NCBI GenBank assembly: GCA_002838205.1
Contig: CP017950.1
Span: forward strand, 1,990,858 to 2,054,857
Source of the DNA: Tenericutes bacterium MZ-XQ
Lineage (GTDB): Bacteria > Bacillota_I > Bacilli_A > Acholeplasmatales > Acholeplasmataceae
DNA length: 64,000 nucleotides
Direction: 5' to 3'
Shown here: positions 53,323-62,673 of the stretch, one piece after another
Layout: every line of letters begins with the position of its first letter
Numbering within the stretch: the stretch's first letter is position 1
The notes under the pieces: generated by a model
Told to the model about the DNA's origin: nothing
Databases searched by the model: none
Seen by the model: only the letters and a program-made list of their open reading frames with translations
Translations under genes and position numbers: made by a program

Positions 53323-54510
53323 CTAAAATAATCTCACATGTTTTTTTACTAATGATCCACTTGGATAATATGAAATGATTTCCATCATATACTTTATATT
53401 GTCTTTGATATCCTCTACAATATCATAATCAAGTAAAGCTTGATCTATGACACTTTCAAATTGTTGGAAGGCACTAATGATATCTTCATCAGAAAAACTA
53501 AAGTTTAAATCTTGATTCACAGTAGAATTTCCATCATTTTCTAAAGGTATTATATAATCGACATAAGGCAAATGATATGCATCAAGTCCAATTGTTGCAT
53601 AAGTATCAGTGATCATTTGATTATCATTGATGATTCTGTAGGATCCTATATCAATTGAAATCTTAACAAGTTGATTCCAAGATGGAACTTCTAATAAGTT
53701 GATTTTTGCTTCAATTCGATCAGAGCTCATATCAAAATAGCCAAACACTCTATGATTTTTATATAGTGTGAGTTCTTTTTTATCTTGTATCTTTATATAC
53801 TCAAAAGGACTCTCTTGATCTTTGTACTTAATAATTTTACTCATGAAGTTTGAATAATAAAAGAAGCTCATTGTTTCATAATCATTAAGCTCATATGCAA
53901 AACGTTCATGTTTATGATCAATAAGAATAGTTAAAGTGCTTTTCCCCTTAACAAAGGATTCTCTACCTGACATGACTAGATTCCTTTGATCAAGTTCATA
54001 TTCAAAGTACAGCTTGTCATAAACAATTCGGTTTTCTTCATCTTTATCTATATAAGTGATGTGGTGAAAAAATTGATTAGACTTTGCATAAGCACTAAGT
54101 GTTTCAATTCTAAGCGCTTCATCTTCTAAACAAAATCTAACTTTTCTTTGATCATCAATTTCTAAAAATTCATTCTCAATAAATGATTGAACTTGGCCCA
54201 AATCTAAAATCATATATTCTAAATATGCCTTGACTGAAATAAAATCATCATTATTACCTATGTCAAATGATTCTGATTGATAAAAATCATAATAGCTTCG
54301 ATCAATAATATCAAGTCCATAGGTAAGATTTAAATTGGGATCAATAGGCATTTCATCGACAACATGATTGATATATGTTAGGATGTCTTCTTTACTGTGA
54401 TTAACATCGTTACTCATCGGATGAAACAACTCTATATTTTCAATATTTTTCGTACAACCACTTATGCTAATCAAAATGAGTACTAAAAAAAGTATATAAA
54501 TTTTTTTCAT
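53323..54510 (-). CDS. Lipoprotein of unknown function
   Basis: A 395-residue predicted lipoprotein: signal peptide MKKIYILFLVLILISISGC with lipobox I-S-G-C, then a mature region rich in Asp, Tyr and Phe, with beta-rich character and no repeats. I do not recognise a domain. AGGGGA precedes the ATG. It lies downstream of the MacB-type ABC gene on the same strand, but the terminator at 54564-54593 separates them. Confidence 0.7.
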   Translation of the reverse strand: MKKIYILFLVLILISISGCTKNIENIELFHPMSNDVNHSKEDILTYINHVVDEMPIDPNLNLTYGLDIIDRSYYDFYQSESFDIGNNDDFISVKAYLEYMILDLGQVQSFIENEFLEIDDQRKVRFCLEDEALRIETLSAYAKSNQFFHHITYIDKDEENRIVYDKLYFEYELDQRNLVMSGRESFVKGKSTLTILIDHKHERFAYELNDYETMSFFYYSNFMSKIIKYKDQESPFEYIKIQDKKELTLYKNHRVFGYFDMSSDRIEAKINLLEVPSWNQLVKISIDIGSYRIINDNQMITDTYATIGLDAYHLPYVDYIIPLENDGNSTVNQDLNFSFSDEDIISAFQQFESVIDQALLDYDIVEDIKDNIKYMMEIISYYPSGSLVKKHVRLF

Positions 54511-54563
54511 GGTTTTCCCCTGATTGTATAAGTTATATTTTGATTATAGCATAGAGATTGAAA

Positions 54564-54593
54564 AAAAACACGAGATTATTTTCTCGTGTTTTT
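54564..54593 (-). terminator. Terminator of the MacB-type ABC gene
   Basis: AACACGAGA and TCTCGTGTT pair around six bases, followed by eight T on the minus strand. Confidence 0.85.
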
Positions 54594-54598
54594 GGGTA

Positions 54599-56902
54599 TT
54601 ATTCAGTTCTAAGTGCAACCACAGGATCTCTTTTAGCTGCGATTTTACTTGGAAACAAGCCAGCAATTAAAGTTAGTATTGTCGATAGTACAATTAAAAA
54701 TAATGCATGTGTAACTAATAGTCCTGCAAACCCAGGCTCATCAATGAAGTTTTCCACAATGACATTAATAGGGATAATTAATAGATATGCAATCACAATA
54801 CCAAATATACCTGCAGTAAATCCAATGAGTAAAGTTTCAGCATTAAAGATTCTAGATATATCTTTCTTTCTAGCGCCTAAACTTCTCATGATACCAATTT
54901 CTTTTGTTCTTTCAACAACCGATACATATGTGATAATACCAATCATCACAGAAGATACGACAAGCGATATCGCCGCAAACGCAGTTAGAATGATTGTTAT
55001 TGTGTTAATCAAACCCTGAATGGTTGATGATATAGATTCTGCTAAATCCGTATAAATGATTTGATTAACTTCGTCTCTACCTTCATTATATGCATCGATA
55101 TACGCTTTGATCTCATCTTTATCATCAAAAGATACTGGATAAATTTGGATACCCACTGGTGTATCATCTCCACCGATTAACCTCATCACTTGCTCATATG
55201 TAATTTGAGTATTAAAGGAAAGTCCAGTTAGTACATTTGTACTTGGATTTGCACTTTGTGCTAAAACAATATTTGAGTCTTTTTCAATTTCAAGTAGTCT
55301 ATCTGTTAAATCAGAAGTATATCCAATGCCAGTATCTAATATTTCAGAAGATGCGTCTTCTTTTACTCTTAAGATACCTGATATAGATAAAGTGATTGAT
55401 GTAGAGTCATTATACATCGTTTCATAATCTGTACTTGGTATATAAACACCTGATATTTCACGATAATAAACATCATTTAAAACAACCTTAAATGTTTGTC
55501 CGACTAAATCAGAAGATTGATAATCATCTTCAATAGATATACCTAAATTTTCAAGTAGTGATAAATCTACTCTATTTCTTTCATCTACAATTAAGACAAC
55601 ATCTTGATAATCTGTTGGATAACTACCATAAAGTACATCATACTGAGATTCTATAAAGGTTTTATTGTTTGGCATTTCATTAAAATATGAGCTACCTCCA
55701 AAAAATGGATTACCTGAACTGGTTGTTTGTACTTTAATATAACCACCATTATCTGACAGATTTACCATATTTAACATGATACCTCTTGTATACGAAATAG
55801 AATTATAATAACTATCATCCATATCTTCGAGATAATCAACAAACTCAGGAGTAATAATATTCTCGTGTTGAGTCAAACTTGATGTTTGGTCATAAGGATA
55901 AAAAACATCATCATCAATAAACTCTAAATCAGGTCTAGGATTTGTCACTTCTTCTGGTGGTCCAAATTGCACTACAGTTTGATCGACTGTAATTGGAAAA
56001 CCAGCCAAAGTATCAGATTGAATATTACTTGTATATTCAGTCATGCCATTAGAAATAGCTAAGACCAATGCAATCCCAATAATACCAATACTACCTGCAA
56101 TCGCAGTTATAATTGTTCTTCCTTTTTTAGTTAATAAGTTCTTAAAACTGGTTTTTATGGCAGTACCATAAGACATTGAAGTTCTTTGATTGATTAACTT
56201 TTCTTTCTTATCTTCTTTATTTAAATCAGCTGGTCTTGAGTCATCAGTAACAAGACCATCTAGTAAATGAACAATGCGATCGCTATATGTATTTGCGATT
56301 TCAGAGTTATGCGTAACCATGATCACTAGTCTATCTTTTGATATCTTTTGAATGAGTCTCATGATTTGTCCACTTGTTTCGCTATCTAATGCTCCTGTAG
56401 GTTCATCAGCTAAAAGAATTTTGGGATTATTAACAAGTGCTCTAGCAATCGCAACTCTTTGCATCTGCCCACCTGATAATTGATTAGGTCTTTTGTATAA
56501 ATGTTCCTCTAAACCGACTTCAATAAGTACTTTTTGTGCACGCTCTTTTCTTTCCTTTGGAGATACGCCAGCAAGTCTTAATGACATCTCAACATTGTCT
56601 AAGACAGATAAATGTGAGATGAGGTTATAGGTTTGAAAAACAAAACCAATCGTCGCATTCCGATAAGCATCCCAATCTTGGTCTTTAAAGTTTTTTGTTG
56701 ATTTACCTTCGATTAATAAATCACCACTCGTGTATCTGTCAAGACCTCCAATGATGTTGAGCATTGTTGTTTTTCCACACCCTGACGGACCTAAGATTGA
56801 AACAAACTCATTTTCTTTAAACTCTAGATCTACACCTTTTAGTGCTGGAAATGGTTTTCCAGCTAACATGTAATCTTTTTTAATATTTTTTAGTTGTAAC
56901 AT
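54599..56902 (-). CDS. MacB-type ABC transporter, ATPase fused to FtsX-like permease
   Basis: A 767-residue fusion. The N-terminal LolD-like ATPase (about 1-225) has GPSGCGKTTMLNIIGG, LSGGQMQRVAIARALV and ILLADEPTGALD. A transmembrane helix at about 265 is followed by a large external MacB_PCD-like domain of about 340 residues, and three C-terminal helices of an FtsX domain (GIMRSLGARKKDISRIF). Such mechanotransmission proteins export peptides or lipids or act on the envelope. GGAAGTG precedes the ATG at 56902; a GTG three codons upstream is an alternative start. Confidence 0.88.
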   Translation of the reverse strand: MLQLKNIKKDYMLAGKPFPALKGVDLEFKENEFVSILGPSGCGKTTMLNIIGGLDRYTSGDLLIEGKSTKNFKDQDWDAYRNATIGFVFQTYNLISHLSVLDNVEMSLRLAGVSPKERKERAQKVLIEVGLEEHLYKRPNQLSGGQMQRVAIARALVNNPKILLADEPTGALDSETSGQIMRLIQKISKDRLVIMVTHNSEIANTYSDRIVHLLDGLVTDDSRPADLNKEDKKEKLINQRTSMSYGTAIKTSFKNLLTKKGRTIITAIAGSIGIIGIALVLAISNGMTEYTSNIQSDTLAGFPITVDQTVVQFGPPEEVTNPRPDLEFIDDDVFYPYDQTSSLTQHENIITPEFVDYLEDMDDSYYNSISYTRGIMLNMVNLSDNGGYIKVQTTSSGNPFFGGSSYFNEMPNNKTFIESQYDVLYGSYPTDYQDVVLIVDERNRVDLSLLENLGISIEDDYQSSDLVGQTFKVVLNDVYYREISGVYIPSTDYETMYNDSTSITLSISGILRVKEDASSEILDTGIGYTSDLTDRLLEIEKDSNIVLAQSANPSTNVLTGLSFNTQITYEQVMRLIGGDDTPVGIQIYPVSFDDKDEIKAYIDAYNEGRDEVNQIIYTDLAESISSTIQGLINTITIILTAFAAISLVVSSVMIGIITYVSVVERTKEIGIMRSLGARKKDISRIFNAETLLIGFTAGIFGIVIAYLLIIPINVIVENFIDEPGFAGLLVTHALFLIVLSTILTLIAGLFPSKIAAKRDPVVALRTE

Positions 56903-57074
56903 GTCTTTCACTTCCTTTTTTTGTTCACTCCATATTTTAACAGTTATTTGAAATTCTTATAAAAAAACGCTCATATGAAACTATTTGATTAAAACGGACA
57001 ACTTAAAAAAAGGCTAGGACATAGTATAGTGTTCTAGCTTTTTTTGTTAGAATGAATATAAAGGAGTCGTTAGA

Positions 57075-57422
57075 ATGAATGAAAGAAAAACAAGAAAGCA
57101 TCCATCGTATACAATTGATGAGAAAAACAAGATTGTAGAACTGTATTTAAGCAAAGAGAAAACACAGCGTCAAATACTTAGAAGTTTTGATATTGTTCAT
57201 AGTCAATTAGATTTATGGGTAAAACAGTATCGAAAGCATGGCACTTGTGTAGATCGTAGAGGAAAAGGTACGAAAAAAGATATACCAAACAAAGGTAGAC
57301 CTAAGAAGCTTAACTTGGACATCATGAGTAAAGAAGAACTGTTAAAATATATCAAAAGTGGTGAAGACATAAAAAAAGCGGTAGCCTACCTAAGAACGCG
57401 CGAGAAAAATACCAAGTCATAG
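57075..57422 (+). CDS. IS3-family transposase OrfA
   Basis: A 115-residue OrfA with one HTH (YTIDEKNKIVELYLSKEKTQRQILRSFDIVHSQLDLWVKQY) and a short C-terminal part. A run of seven A at 57371-57377 (ATA AAA AAA GCG in frame) is a -1 slippery site. Slippage reads on as SGSLPKNAREKYQVIDQL and enters orfB. AAAGGAG precedes the ATG. Confidence 0.85.
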   Translation: MNERKTRKHPSYTIDEKNKIVELYLSKEKTQRQILRSFDIVHSQLDLWVKQYRKHGTCVDRRGKGTKKDIPNKGRPKKLNLDIMSKEELLKYIKSGEDIKKAVAYLRTREKNTKS

Positions 57423-57460
57423 ACCAATTAAAGGATCGTTATTCTATCATCTATCTCTGC

Positions 57461-58270
57461 ATGAGGATGTCATGTTCAAGAAGCGGTTACTATGAATGGA
57501 TTCGCTTAGGTAGGCCAAAATATAAAGCGTTCAATGAATTGCTTAACCATCAGATTGTTAGTCTCTACCATAAAGATAAAAGATGGGGCATAGAAACAAT
57601 TCAAATGAAATTAAAGAAAATACACGGCGTCTTTACCACGAAGAGCACCGTGTATCGATACATGAAACTGAATGGTATTCAGTCTATTATCAGACGAAAG
57701 AGAAAAAGATATAGCAAGGTCAACCATCATCGCATTCCTAATCTCCTTCAAAGAGATTTTACCACAAAAATGTCAAATCAAAAGTGGAGTATAGATGTTT
57801 CTTATTTGCCCACAACACAAGGAACCATCTATTTGTGTGCGATAAAAGATCTCTATGATAAATATATTGTCAGTTACAAAGTTTCCGAAAGAAATGATTT
57901 GAAACTAGTCATGGATACTTTAAAACAAGCAACAAGAACCGTACCCAGAAATTATCGCAAAGGATTAATACTGCATTCTGATCAAGGTACCGCATTTGTT
58001 GGACAAACTTACCATAGGTGGTTGAAAAGACATTGGATAAAACATAGTGTATCAGCAAAAGGCAGCTGCGTAGATAATTGTCCAATAGAATCTTTCTTCA
58101 GTCAATTTAAAAGTGAATGTATGCATCTTCATCATCAAATCACAATAAAACAAATGAAAACACTTGTCGATTCTTACATCACATATTACAATGAAGATAG
58201 ACAAAGTAAAATAATAAAAGAGTTGACACCTCTACAATTGAGAATGTCAACTCTTCCTAGCCTTTTTTAA
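57461..58270 (+). CDS. IS3-family transposase OrfB (rve integrase)
   Basis: A 269-residue span with HTH_21 region and integrase core. DDE residues are the Asp in KWSIDVSYLP, the Asp in LHSDQGTAFVG and the Glu in NCPIESFFSQFKSECM. The frame is -1 relative to orfA and open from the slippery site, so the real product is the OrfAB fusion. The catalytic region is intact. Confidence 0.88.
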   Translation: MRMSCSRSGYYEWIRLGRPKYKAFNELLNHQIVSLYHKDKRWGIETIQMKLKKIHGVFTTKSTVYRYMKLNGIQSIIRRKRKRYSKVNHHRIPNLLQRDFTTKMSNQKWSIDVSYLPTTQGTIYLCAIKDLYDKYIVSYKVSERNDLKLVMDTLKQATRTVPRNYRKGLILHSDQGTAFVGQTYHRWLKRHWIKHSVSAKGSCVDNCPIESFFSQFKSECMHLHHQITIKQMKTLVDSYITYYNEDRQSKIIKELTPLQLRMSTLPSLF

Positions 58271-58313
58271 TTACTGTCCATATTTAGCAAACAGTTTCTA
58301 TAGGGCGCTTTTA

Positions 58314-59702
58314 TCATAATTTAACATATTGATTACATATATCTAATAGTGTTTTGAATCCCTGTTCTAAGTCGCCAAGACTTATACCTGCGTATCCGAC
58401 AACAAGATGAATATCCTCTGATAAATTCTCATGAATGTTTATATAAGCTTTCACACCTGAAACCTTTATACTATTAGATTTTAATATTTGAATGAACTCA
58501 TTTTCGCTCTTATAGGATCTAAATGATAAGATGAAATGGAGCCCAGACTCATAACCATTGATACTCATACGAGGTTCGTTTTTCATCATACTTAAAATGA
58601 TATCAAGTTTTTGCTTGTATACCTTCATCATCCGGTGTAAGTGTCTAGTAAATGATCCTGTATTCATAAACTTATATAAAATATACTGTTCAAAATTTGG
58701 AACTGTGCATCTATGATAATTTGATATTTGATCAAATGATTTCAATAAACGTTTAGGTAGGACAACATAAGCAACTCTAAATGAAGGTGCTAACGATTTA
58801 GAAAATGTATTCATATAAATCACTTTATCTAAAGTATCCAATCCCTTGATAGCTTCTATCGGCTTTCCTTGGTATTTAAACTCACTATCATAGTCATCTT
58901 CAATAATGTATCTTTCCTTTTTCTCATACACCCAGTTGAGCAGTTCCTTTTTTCTCTGAATACTCATGGTGACACCTAAAGGAAACTGATGAGACGGAAC
59001 AACATGTATGACGTTGATTTTAGACTTTTTCAACTCATCAACAATAAGACCATTTTGATCGATGCCAATCATATCCACTTCGATATCTAAGGTGTTTAAT
59101 ATATGATAGATTTTTGGATATGCCGGATCTTCGATACCATATATTTGCTTTCTTCCTAAAAGTTCGATAACAACACTTAATAATTGTGTACTACTCGAAC
59201 CTATAAGTATTTGTTTAGGATCTATTTCTATACCTCTATAAATATCTAAATGTTTGGCTATTTCAACACGTAAATCATATAAACCCATAGGATCTACATC
59301 ATTGAGCATTTGATGGTGCTGTTCCGATAAAACTTCTCTCGCTAATTTTGCCCACACTTGATTTGGAAAAAATTCGGTATCAACATGACTTGTACTAAAA
59401 TCATATCGATATGATTCTCTTTCTTTTTCCTGGAATCGATAATCTTTAACATCTTTATTAGGTTTAAATAGAACCACTTTTTTTCCTACAAAATACCCTT
59501 TTTTTTCAATACTATAAACATATCCTTCATCCATTAATTGCACATAAGCTTTTTCAACAGTTAAAGGACTTACCTTAAACTGTTCAGCAAGTTTTCGTTT
59601 AGAAGGCATGATGTCGTTTTCGTTTAAAATATCTTTTTCGATTAAATGTTTTAAGTGTTCATAAATTTCTTCATATAAATACGTTTTTTTATATCCCATC
59701 AT
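58314..59702 (-). CDS. pdxR: PdxR-type MocR regulator (GntR HTH plus aminotransferase domain)
   Basis: A 462-residue MocR protein. The N-terminal GntR winged HTH ([32 protein letters not shown]) is followed by a fold-type-I aminotransferase-like domain from about residue 100, with the PLP Lys in [18 protein letters not shown] and [15 protein letters not shown]. Divergent from pdxST, so it almost certainly senses PLP and controls those genes. AGGTGGTG precedes the ATG. Confidence 0.92.
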   Translation of the reverse strand: MMGYKKTYLYEEIYEHLKHLIEKDILNENDIMPSKRKLAEQFKVSPLTVEKAYVQLMDEGYVYSIEKKGYFVGKKVVLFKPNKDVKDYRFQEKERESYRYDFSTSHVDTEFFPNQVWAKLAREVLSEQHHQMLNDVDPMGLYDLRVEIAKHLDIYRGIEIDPKQILIGSSSTQLLSVVIELLGRKQIYGIEDPAYPKIYHILNTLDIEVDMIGIDQNGLIVDELKKSKINVIHVVPSHQFPLGVTMSIQRKKELLNWVYEKKERYIIEDDYDSEFKYQGKPIEAIKGLDTLDKVIYMNTFSKSLAPSFRVAYVVLPKRLLKSFDQISNYHRCTVPNFEQYILYKFMNTGSFTRHLHRMMKVYKQKLDIILSMMKNEPRMSINGYESGLHFILSFRSYKSENEFIQILKSNSIKVSGVKAYINIHENLSEDIHLVVGYAGISLGDLEQGFKTLLDICNQYVKL

Positions 59703-59710
59703 CTCACCAC

Positions 59711-59770
59711 CTGGTATATATATTTTATCATAATCTGGTTATTCAAGTATACCAGTTTACTTGTTATACT
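59711..59770 (+). promoter_or_regulatory. pdxST control region with three CTGGT half-sites
   Basis: CTGGTATA (59711-59718), CTGGTTAT (59735-59742) and the inverted TATACCAG (59748-59755) lie between pdxR and pdxS. TATACT (59765-59770) is the pdxS -10, and its -35 position (59742-59747) is poor and partly covered by the half-sites, as expected for a promoter needing activation. PdxR is the likely binder. Confidence 0.55.
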
Positions 59771-59798
59771 ATACATGGAAAATAAAGGAGGTCATATC

Positions 59799-60674
59799 AT
59801 GAATAAAGAAAGATTTAAATTAAACAAAGAACTTGCACAAATGTTAAAAGGTGGTGTCATCATGGATGTATCTACACCTGAACAGGCTAAAATAGCTGAA
59901 GCTGCTGGAGCGGTAGCTGTCATGGCACTAGAACGTATCCCTGCAGACATTAGAGCTGCTGGTGGCATTTCAAGAATGAGCGATCCAAAATTGATTAAAG
60001 AAATTCAAAAAGCTGTGTCTATTCCAGTGATGGCAAAAGTTAGAATTGGTCACTTTGCAGAAGCACAGATTCTAGAAGCTTTAGAAATTGATTATATCGA
60101 CGAATCAGAAGTTTTATCCCCAGCTGATGATTTATATCATATCAACAAACATGAATTTAATGCACCATTTGTATGCGGAGCTAAAAATTTATCTGAAGCT
60201 TTAAGAAGAATTTCAGAAGGTGCATCTATGATTAGAACAAAAGGTGAACCTGGTACTGGTGATATTATTCAGGCTGTACGTCATATGCGTTTAATTCAAA
60301 AAGAAATTAGAGATATCGCAGCTTTAAGAAAAGATGAACTTTTTACATTACAAAAGACAATGGGTATATCCATGGATTTAATTGAATATGTTCATGAACA
60401 TAAAAAACTACCAGTTGTAAATTTTGCTGCCGGTGGTATAGCAACACCTGCTGATGCAGCACTTATGATGCAACTTGGCGCTGAAGGAGTGTTTGTTGGT
60501 TCAGGTATCTTCAAATCAAACAATCCTAAAAAGCGTGCAGAAGCTATTGTTAAGGCTGTTACAAATTACAATAATCCAAAAATCTTAGCTGAGGTATCAG
60601 AAGATCTTGGAGAAGCTATGGTTGGTATCAACGAAGATGAAATTAAATTAATCATGAGTCAAAGAGGCATCTAA
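59799..60674 (+). CDS. pdxS: Pyridoxal 5'-phosphate synthase subunit PdxS
   Basis: A 291-residue (beta/alpha)8 enzyme that makes PLP from ribose 5-phosphate, glyceraldehyde 3-phosphate and ammonia. The catalytic Lys in [15 protein letters not shown] (about residue 80) and the second Lys in [10 protein letters not shown] are present. The start is at 59799, because AAAGGAGG lies before that ATG. Co-transcribed with pdxT (TAATG overlap). Confidence 0.96.
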   Translation: MNKERFKLNKELAQMLKGGVIMDVSTPEQAKIAEAAGAVAVMALERIPADIRAAGGISRMSDPKLIKEIQKAVSIPVMAKVRIGHFAEAQILEALEIDYIDESEVLSPADDLYHINKHEFNAPFVCGAKNLSEALRRISEGASMIRTKGEPGTGDIIQAVRHMRLIQKEIRDIAALRKDELFTLQKTMGISMDLIEYVHEHKKLPVVNFAAGGIATPADAALMMQLGAEGVFVGSGIFKSNNPKKRAEAIVKAVTNYNNPKILAEVSEDLGEAMVGINEDEIKLIMSQRGI

Positions 60675-61246
60675 TGAAGATTGGTATTATGGCACTACAA
60701 GGCGCATTCATAGAACACAAAGAAAAATTAGATGCGCTTAATATCGATAACTTCTTCATTAGAAATCTCGAAGATTTAAAAAGAGATAAAGATGGTTTAA
60801 TTCTTCCCGGTGGAGAATCAACAGCAATGTATAAACTTCTTAACGAGTTAAAAATGTTTGATACATTAAAAAGTCAAATCAATGAAGGTCTTCCAACATT
60901 TGGGACATGCGCTGGACTTATTCTTCTAGCAAAAAATCTGACAAATCAAGAATATGCATTTTTAAAAGTTATGGACGTGACTGTAACAAGAAATGCTTAT
61001 GGCAGGCAATTATCCAGCTTTATCACCACGGGATTATTTAACAAAATTGAAATCCCAATGGTTTTTATAAGAGCACCATACATTGAACATGCGCATAAAG
61101 ATGTAGAGATACTATCTGTTGTTGATGGTAAGATCGTCGCTGCTAGACAAAATCATTTATTAGGCACTGCATTTCATCCTGAATTAACTGATGATTTAAC
61201 TATCCATAAATATTTTGTTTCTATGATTGACATAGAACAAAAGTAA
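60674..61246 (+). CDS. pdxT: Pyridoxal 5'-phosphate synthase glutaminase subunit PdxT
   Basis: A 190-residue class I glutamine amidotransferase that supplies ammonia to PdxS. The nucleophile is in PTFGTCAGLILLA (about residue 79), LPGGESTAMYKLL precedes it, and the His-Glu pair is in TAFHPELTDD near the C-terminus. Start overlaps the pdxS stop by one base. Confidence 0.95.
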   Translation: MKIGIMALQGAFIEHKEKLDALNIDNFFIRNLEDLKRDKDGLILPGGESTAMYKLLNELKMFDTLKSQINEGLPTFGTCAGLILLAKNLTNQEYAFLKVMDVTVTRNAYGRQLSSFITTGLFNKIEIPMVFIRAPYIEHAHKDVEILSVVDGKIVAARQNHLLGTAFHPELTDDLTIHKYFVSMIDIEQK

Positions 61247-61249
61247 TTT

Positions 61250-61330
61250 TAAAATTACTCCTTTAAAACGACACCTTACCCAAATAGGTAAGTCCGTTTA
61301 GGCGTGTTCCAACCTCTAAACCCTGTCCCT
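61250..61330 (-). ncRNA. Probable omega RNA (reRNA) 3' part of the TnpB element
   Basis: TnpB proteins use an RNA made from the 3' end of their gene and the element's right end. Here the hairpin CTTACC-CAAATA-GGTAAG (61275-61292) overlaps the tnpB stop and is followed, on the minus strand, by TGTCGTTTTAAAGG. An octamer GTAAGTCC occurs both here (61288-61295) and just upstream of the tnpB start (62545-62552). The element boundary and guide start cannot be fixed by eye. Confidence 0.45.
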
Positions 61331-62544
61331 AAGGCATCAGGCTTACATTTTCTAATCATATTTAATGAGGCATTTAAATCTGCATTAATTAAAGTGCCTT
61401 TTTTACTTTCATAAAGTCCTCTTTTAATTCTTCTGCCAGAATACTCTTTTTGATGAAATACATCTTGATCAATAAAAGATGCCACTGACGTGTATGACTC
61501 ATTGATGACTTGATATGAAATATCATTTGCTTCTGCTAAAGATATGATTCTATCTCTTAATCGTGCGATTGGGATCGATTTAAACCACTGATTATTTTTC
61601 TTACTTGTTTTCGCATCTTTAAACCCTTCATTATATCCGATGATGATTTCTTTTACATGTTCTTTTTTAGAATGTTCAATAATCAATTTAGCTGCTTTAT
61701 ATATCCCATAAGACATTTGATGGTTTCTTTTTTCCATCAATGAAATCATTCTTTTTGTAAGTACATGTTGGTTTTCTCTTAAAGAAGCTAGCTTTGATAT
61801 ACGTTTCCAATATCTTTGATTCATACTTTTTAATCTCAACCCGTCGACTAATAGATGATGCCCACTCGTTACTGCACACATGGCTAAGTTATTATATCCA
61901 AAGTCAATCCCCATCACTTCTTTTTTAGTGTTATGCTCATTGGTTACATCATCATCTTCATAAACATGTATCACTTCGATGTACTTGCCATCATATTTTT
62001 CTTTGATGGTGATTTCTTTAATTCGTTTGTTTGATATACATTTAGGTGTGTCTATCTTTAATGATAATGTTTCAATTTCTAATAATGATAATGCATGTTT
62101 GGATAACTGTTTGGATATATCTTCAAAGTCTTTAGATATCTTTTTAATAAAATGTCCTCTAGGCAGTATATACTCATGATCATTTGGTTTATAGACCATT
62201 CGATCAACAAGTGAGAAAAAGCCATCTTTTTTTAAGTATCTAGGTAGTTTTACTTTTTTACTTTTCTTTGATCTCATCGATCCAAAAAAAGCTTTCATGG
62301 CTTCATCAACTTTTTTTATAACTGACTGTCCCAACGATGTTGATAAGGTTCTATAATGGATGCTATCTTTTAATAATTTGTAATTATCAACATAGCTTAA
62401 ATATGTTCCATATTCAAAATAATGTTGTCTAACATGATACAAGGCTTGATTGTATAAATGCTTGGCTTCATGCATTAGAAAAAGTAAGAATTTTTTCTCA
62501 TTTTGACTTAAATATAACTTCGTTTTTATGGCTTTGTAGCGCAT
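61276..62544 (-). CDS. tnpB: TnpB-family RNA-guided nuclease (IS200/IS605 accessory), without TnpA
   Basis: A 422-residue TnpB. RuvC-I is VMGIDFGYNNLAMCAV (Asp, about residue 220), RuvC-II is KEIIIGYNEGFKD (Glu) and RuvC-III is TLINADLNASLNMI (Asp), so the nuclease site is complete. The usual CxxC...CxxC zinc ribbon between RuvC-II and RuvC-III is absent; only NESYTSVASFIDQDVF...GRRIKRGLY is there. No TnpA lies nearby. The start is at 62544, with AAGGGGGGA upstream; the longer frame from 62565 spans that site. Confidence 0.9.
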   Translation of the reverse strand: MRYKAIKTKLYLSQNEKKFLLFLMHEAKHLYNQALYHVRQHYFEYGTYLSYVDNYKLLKDSIHYRTLSTSLGQSVIKKVDEAMKAFFGSMRSKKSKKVKLPRYLKKDGFFSLVDRMVYKPNDHEYILPRGHFIKKISKDFEDISKQLSKHALSLLEIETLSLKIDTPKCISNKRIKEITIKEKYDGKYIEVIHVYEDDDVTNEHNTKKEVMGIDFGYNNLAMCAVTSGHHLLVDGLRLKSMNQRYWKRISKLASLRENQHVLTKRMISLMEKRNHQMSYGIYKAAKLIIEHSKKEHVKEIIIGYNEGFKDAKTSKKNNQWFKSIPIARLRDRIISLAEANDISYQVINESYTSVASFIDQDVFHQKEYSGRRIKRGLYESKKGTLINADLNASLNMIRKCKPDALGTGFRGWNTPKRTYLFG

Positions 62545-62635
62545 GTAAGTCCCCCCTTTCATCAAATGTTTACTATATATCTATTTTACCATTTTTATAC
62601 ATATGATAAAAGGTTGAAATAGAATTTCCTATTAA

Positions 62636-62670
62636 GCAAAAAAAGCCTTAGGATATCGCCTAAGGCTTTT
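62636..62670 (-). terminator. Terminator of htpG
   Basis: AAAAGCCTTAGG and CCTAAGGCTTTT form a perfect 12-bp stem around six bases, with seven consecutive T on the minus strand. Confidence 0.9.
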
Positions 62671-62673
62671 GTT

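Larger units (their letters stand above)
56995..58280 (+). mobile_element. Second IS3-family insertion sequence, complete
   Basis: The imperfect inverted ends share GGACA and AAAAAAGGCTAGGA on the left (56996-57028) and their complement on the right (58255-58279). They enclose orfA and orfB in different frames. The right repeat overlaps the end of orfB. The element is distinct in sequence from the IS3 element at 961-2665 (short OrfA). It lies between the MacB-type ABC gene and pdxR. Exact termini and any target duplication are uncertain. Confidence 0.8.

Noticed and set aside
54558-55019. 153-codon plus-strand frame opposite the MacB-type ABC gene
   Set aside because: Lies antisense to conserved FtsX helices and starts inside a terminator hairpin.
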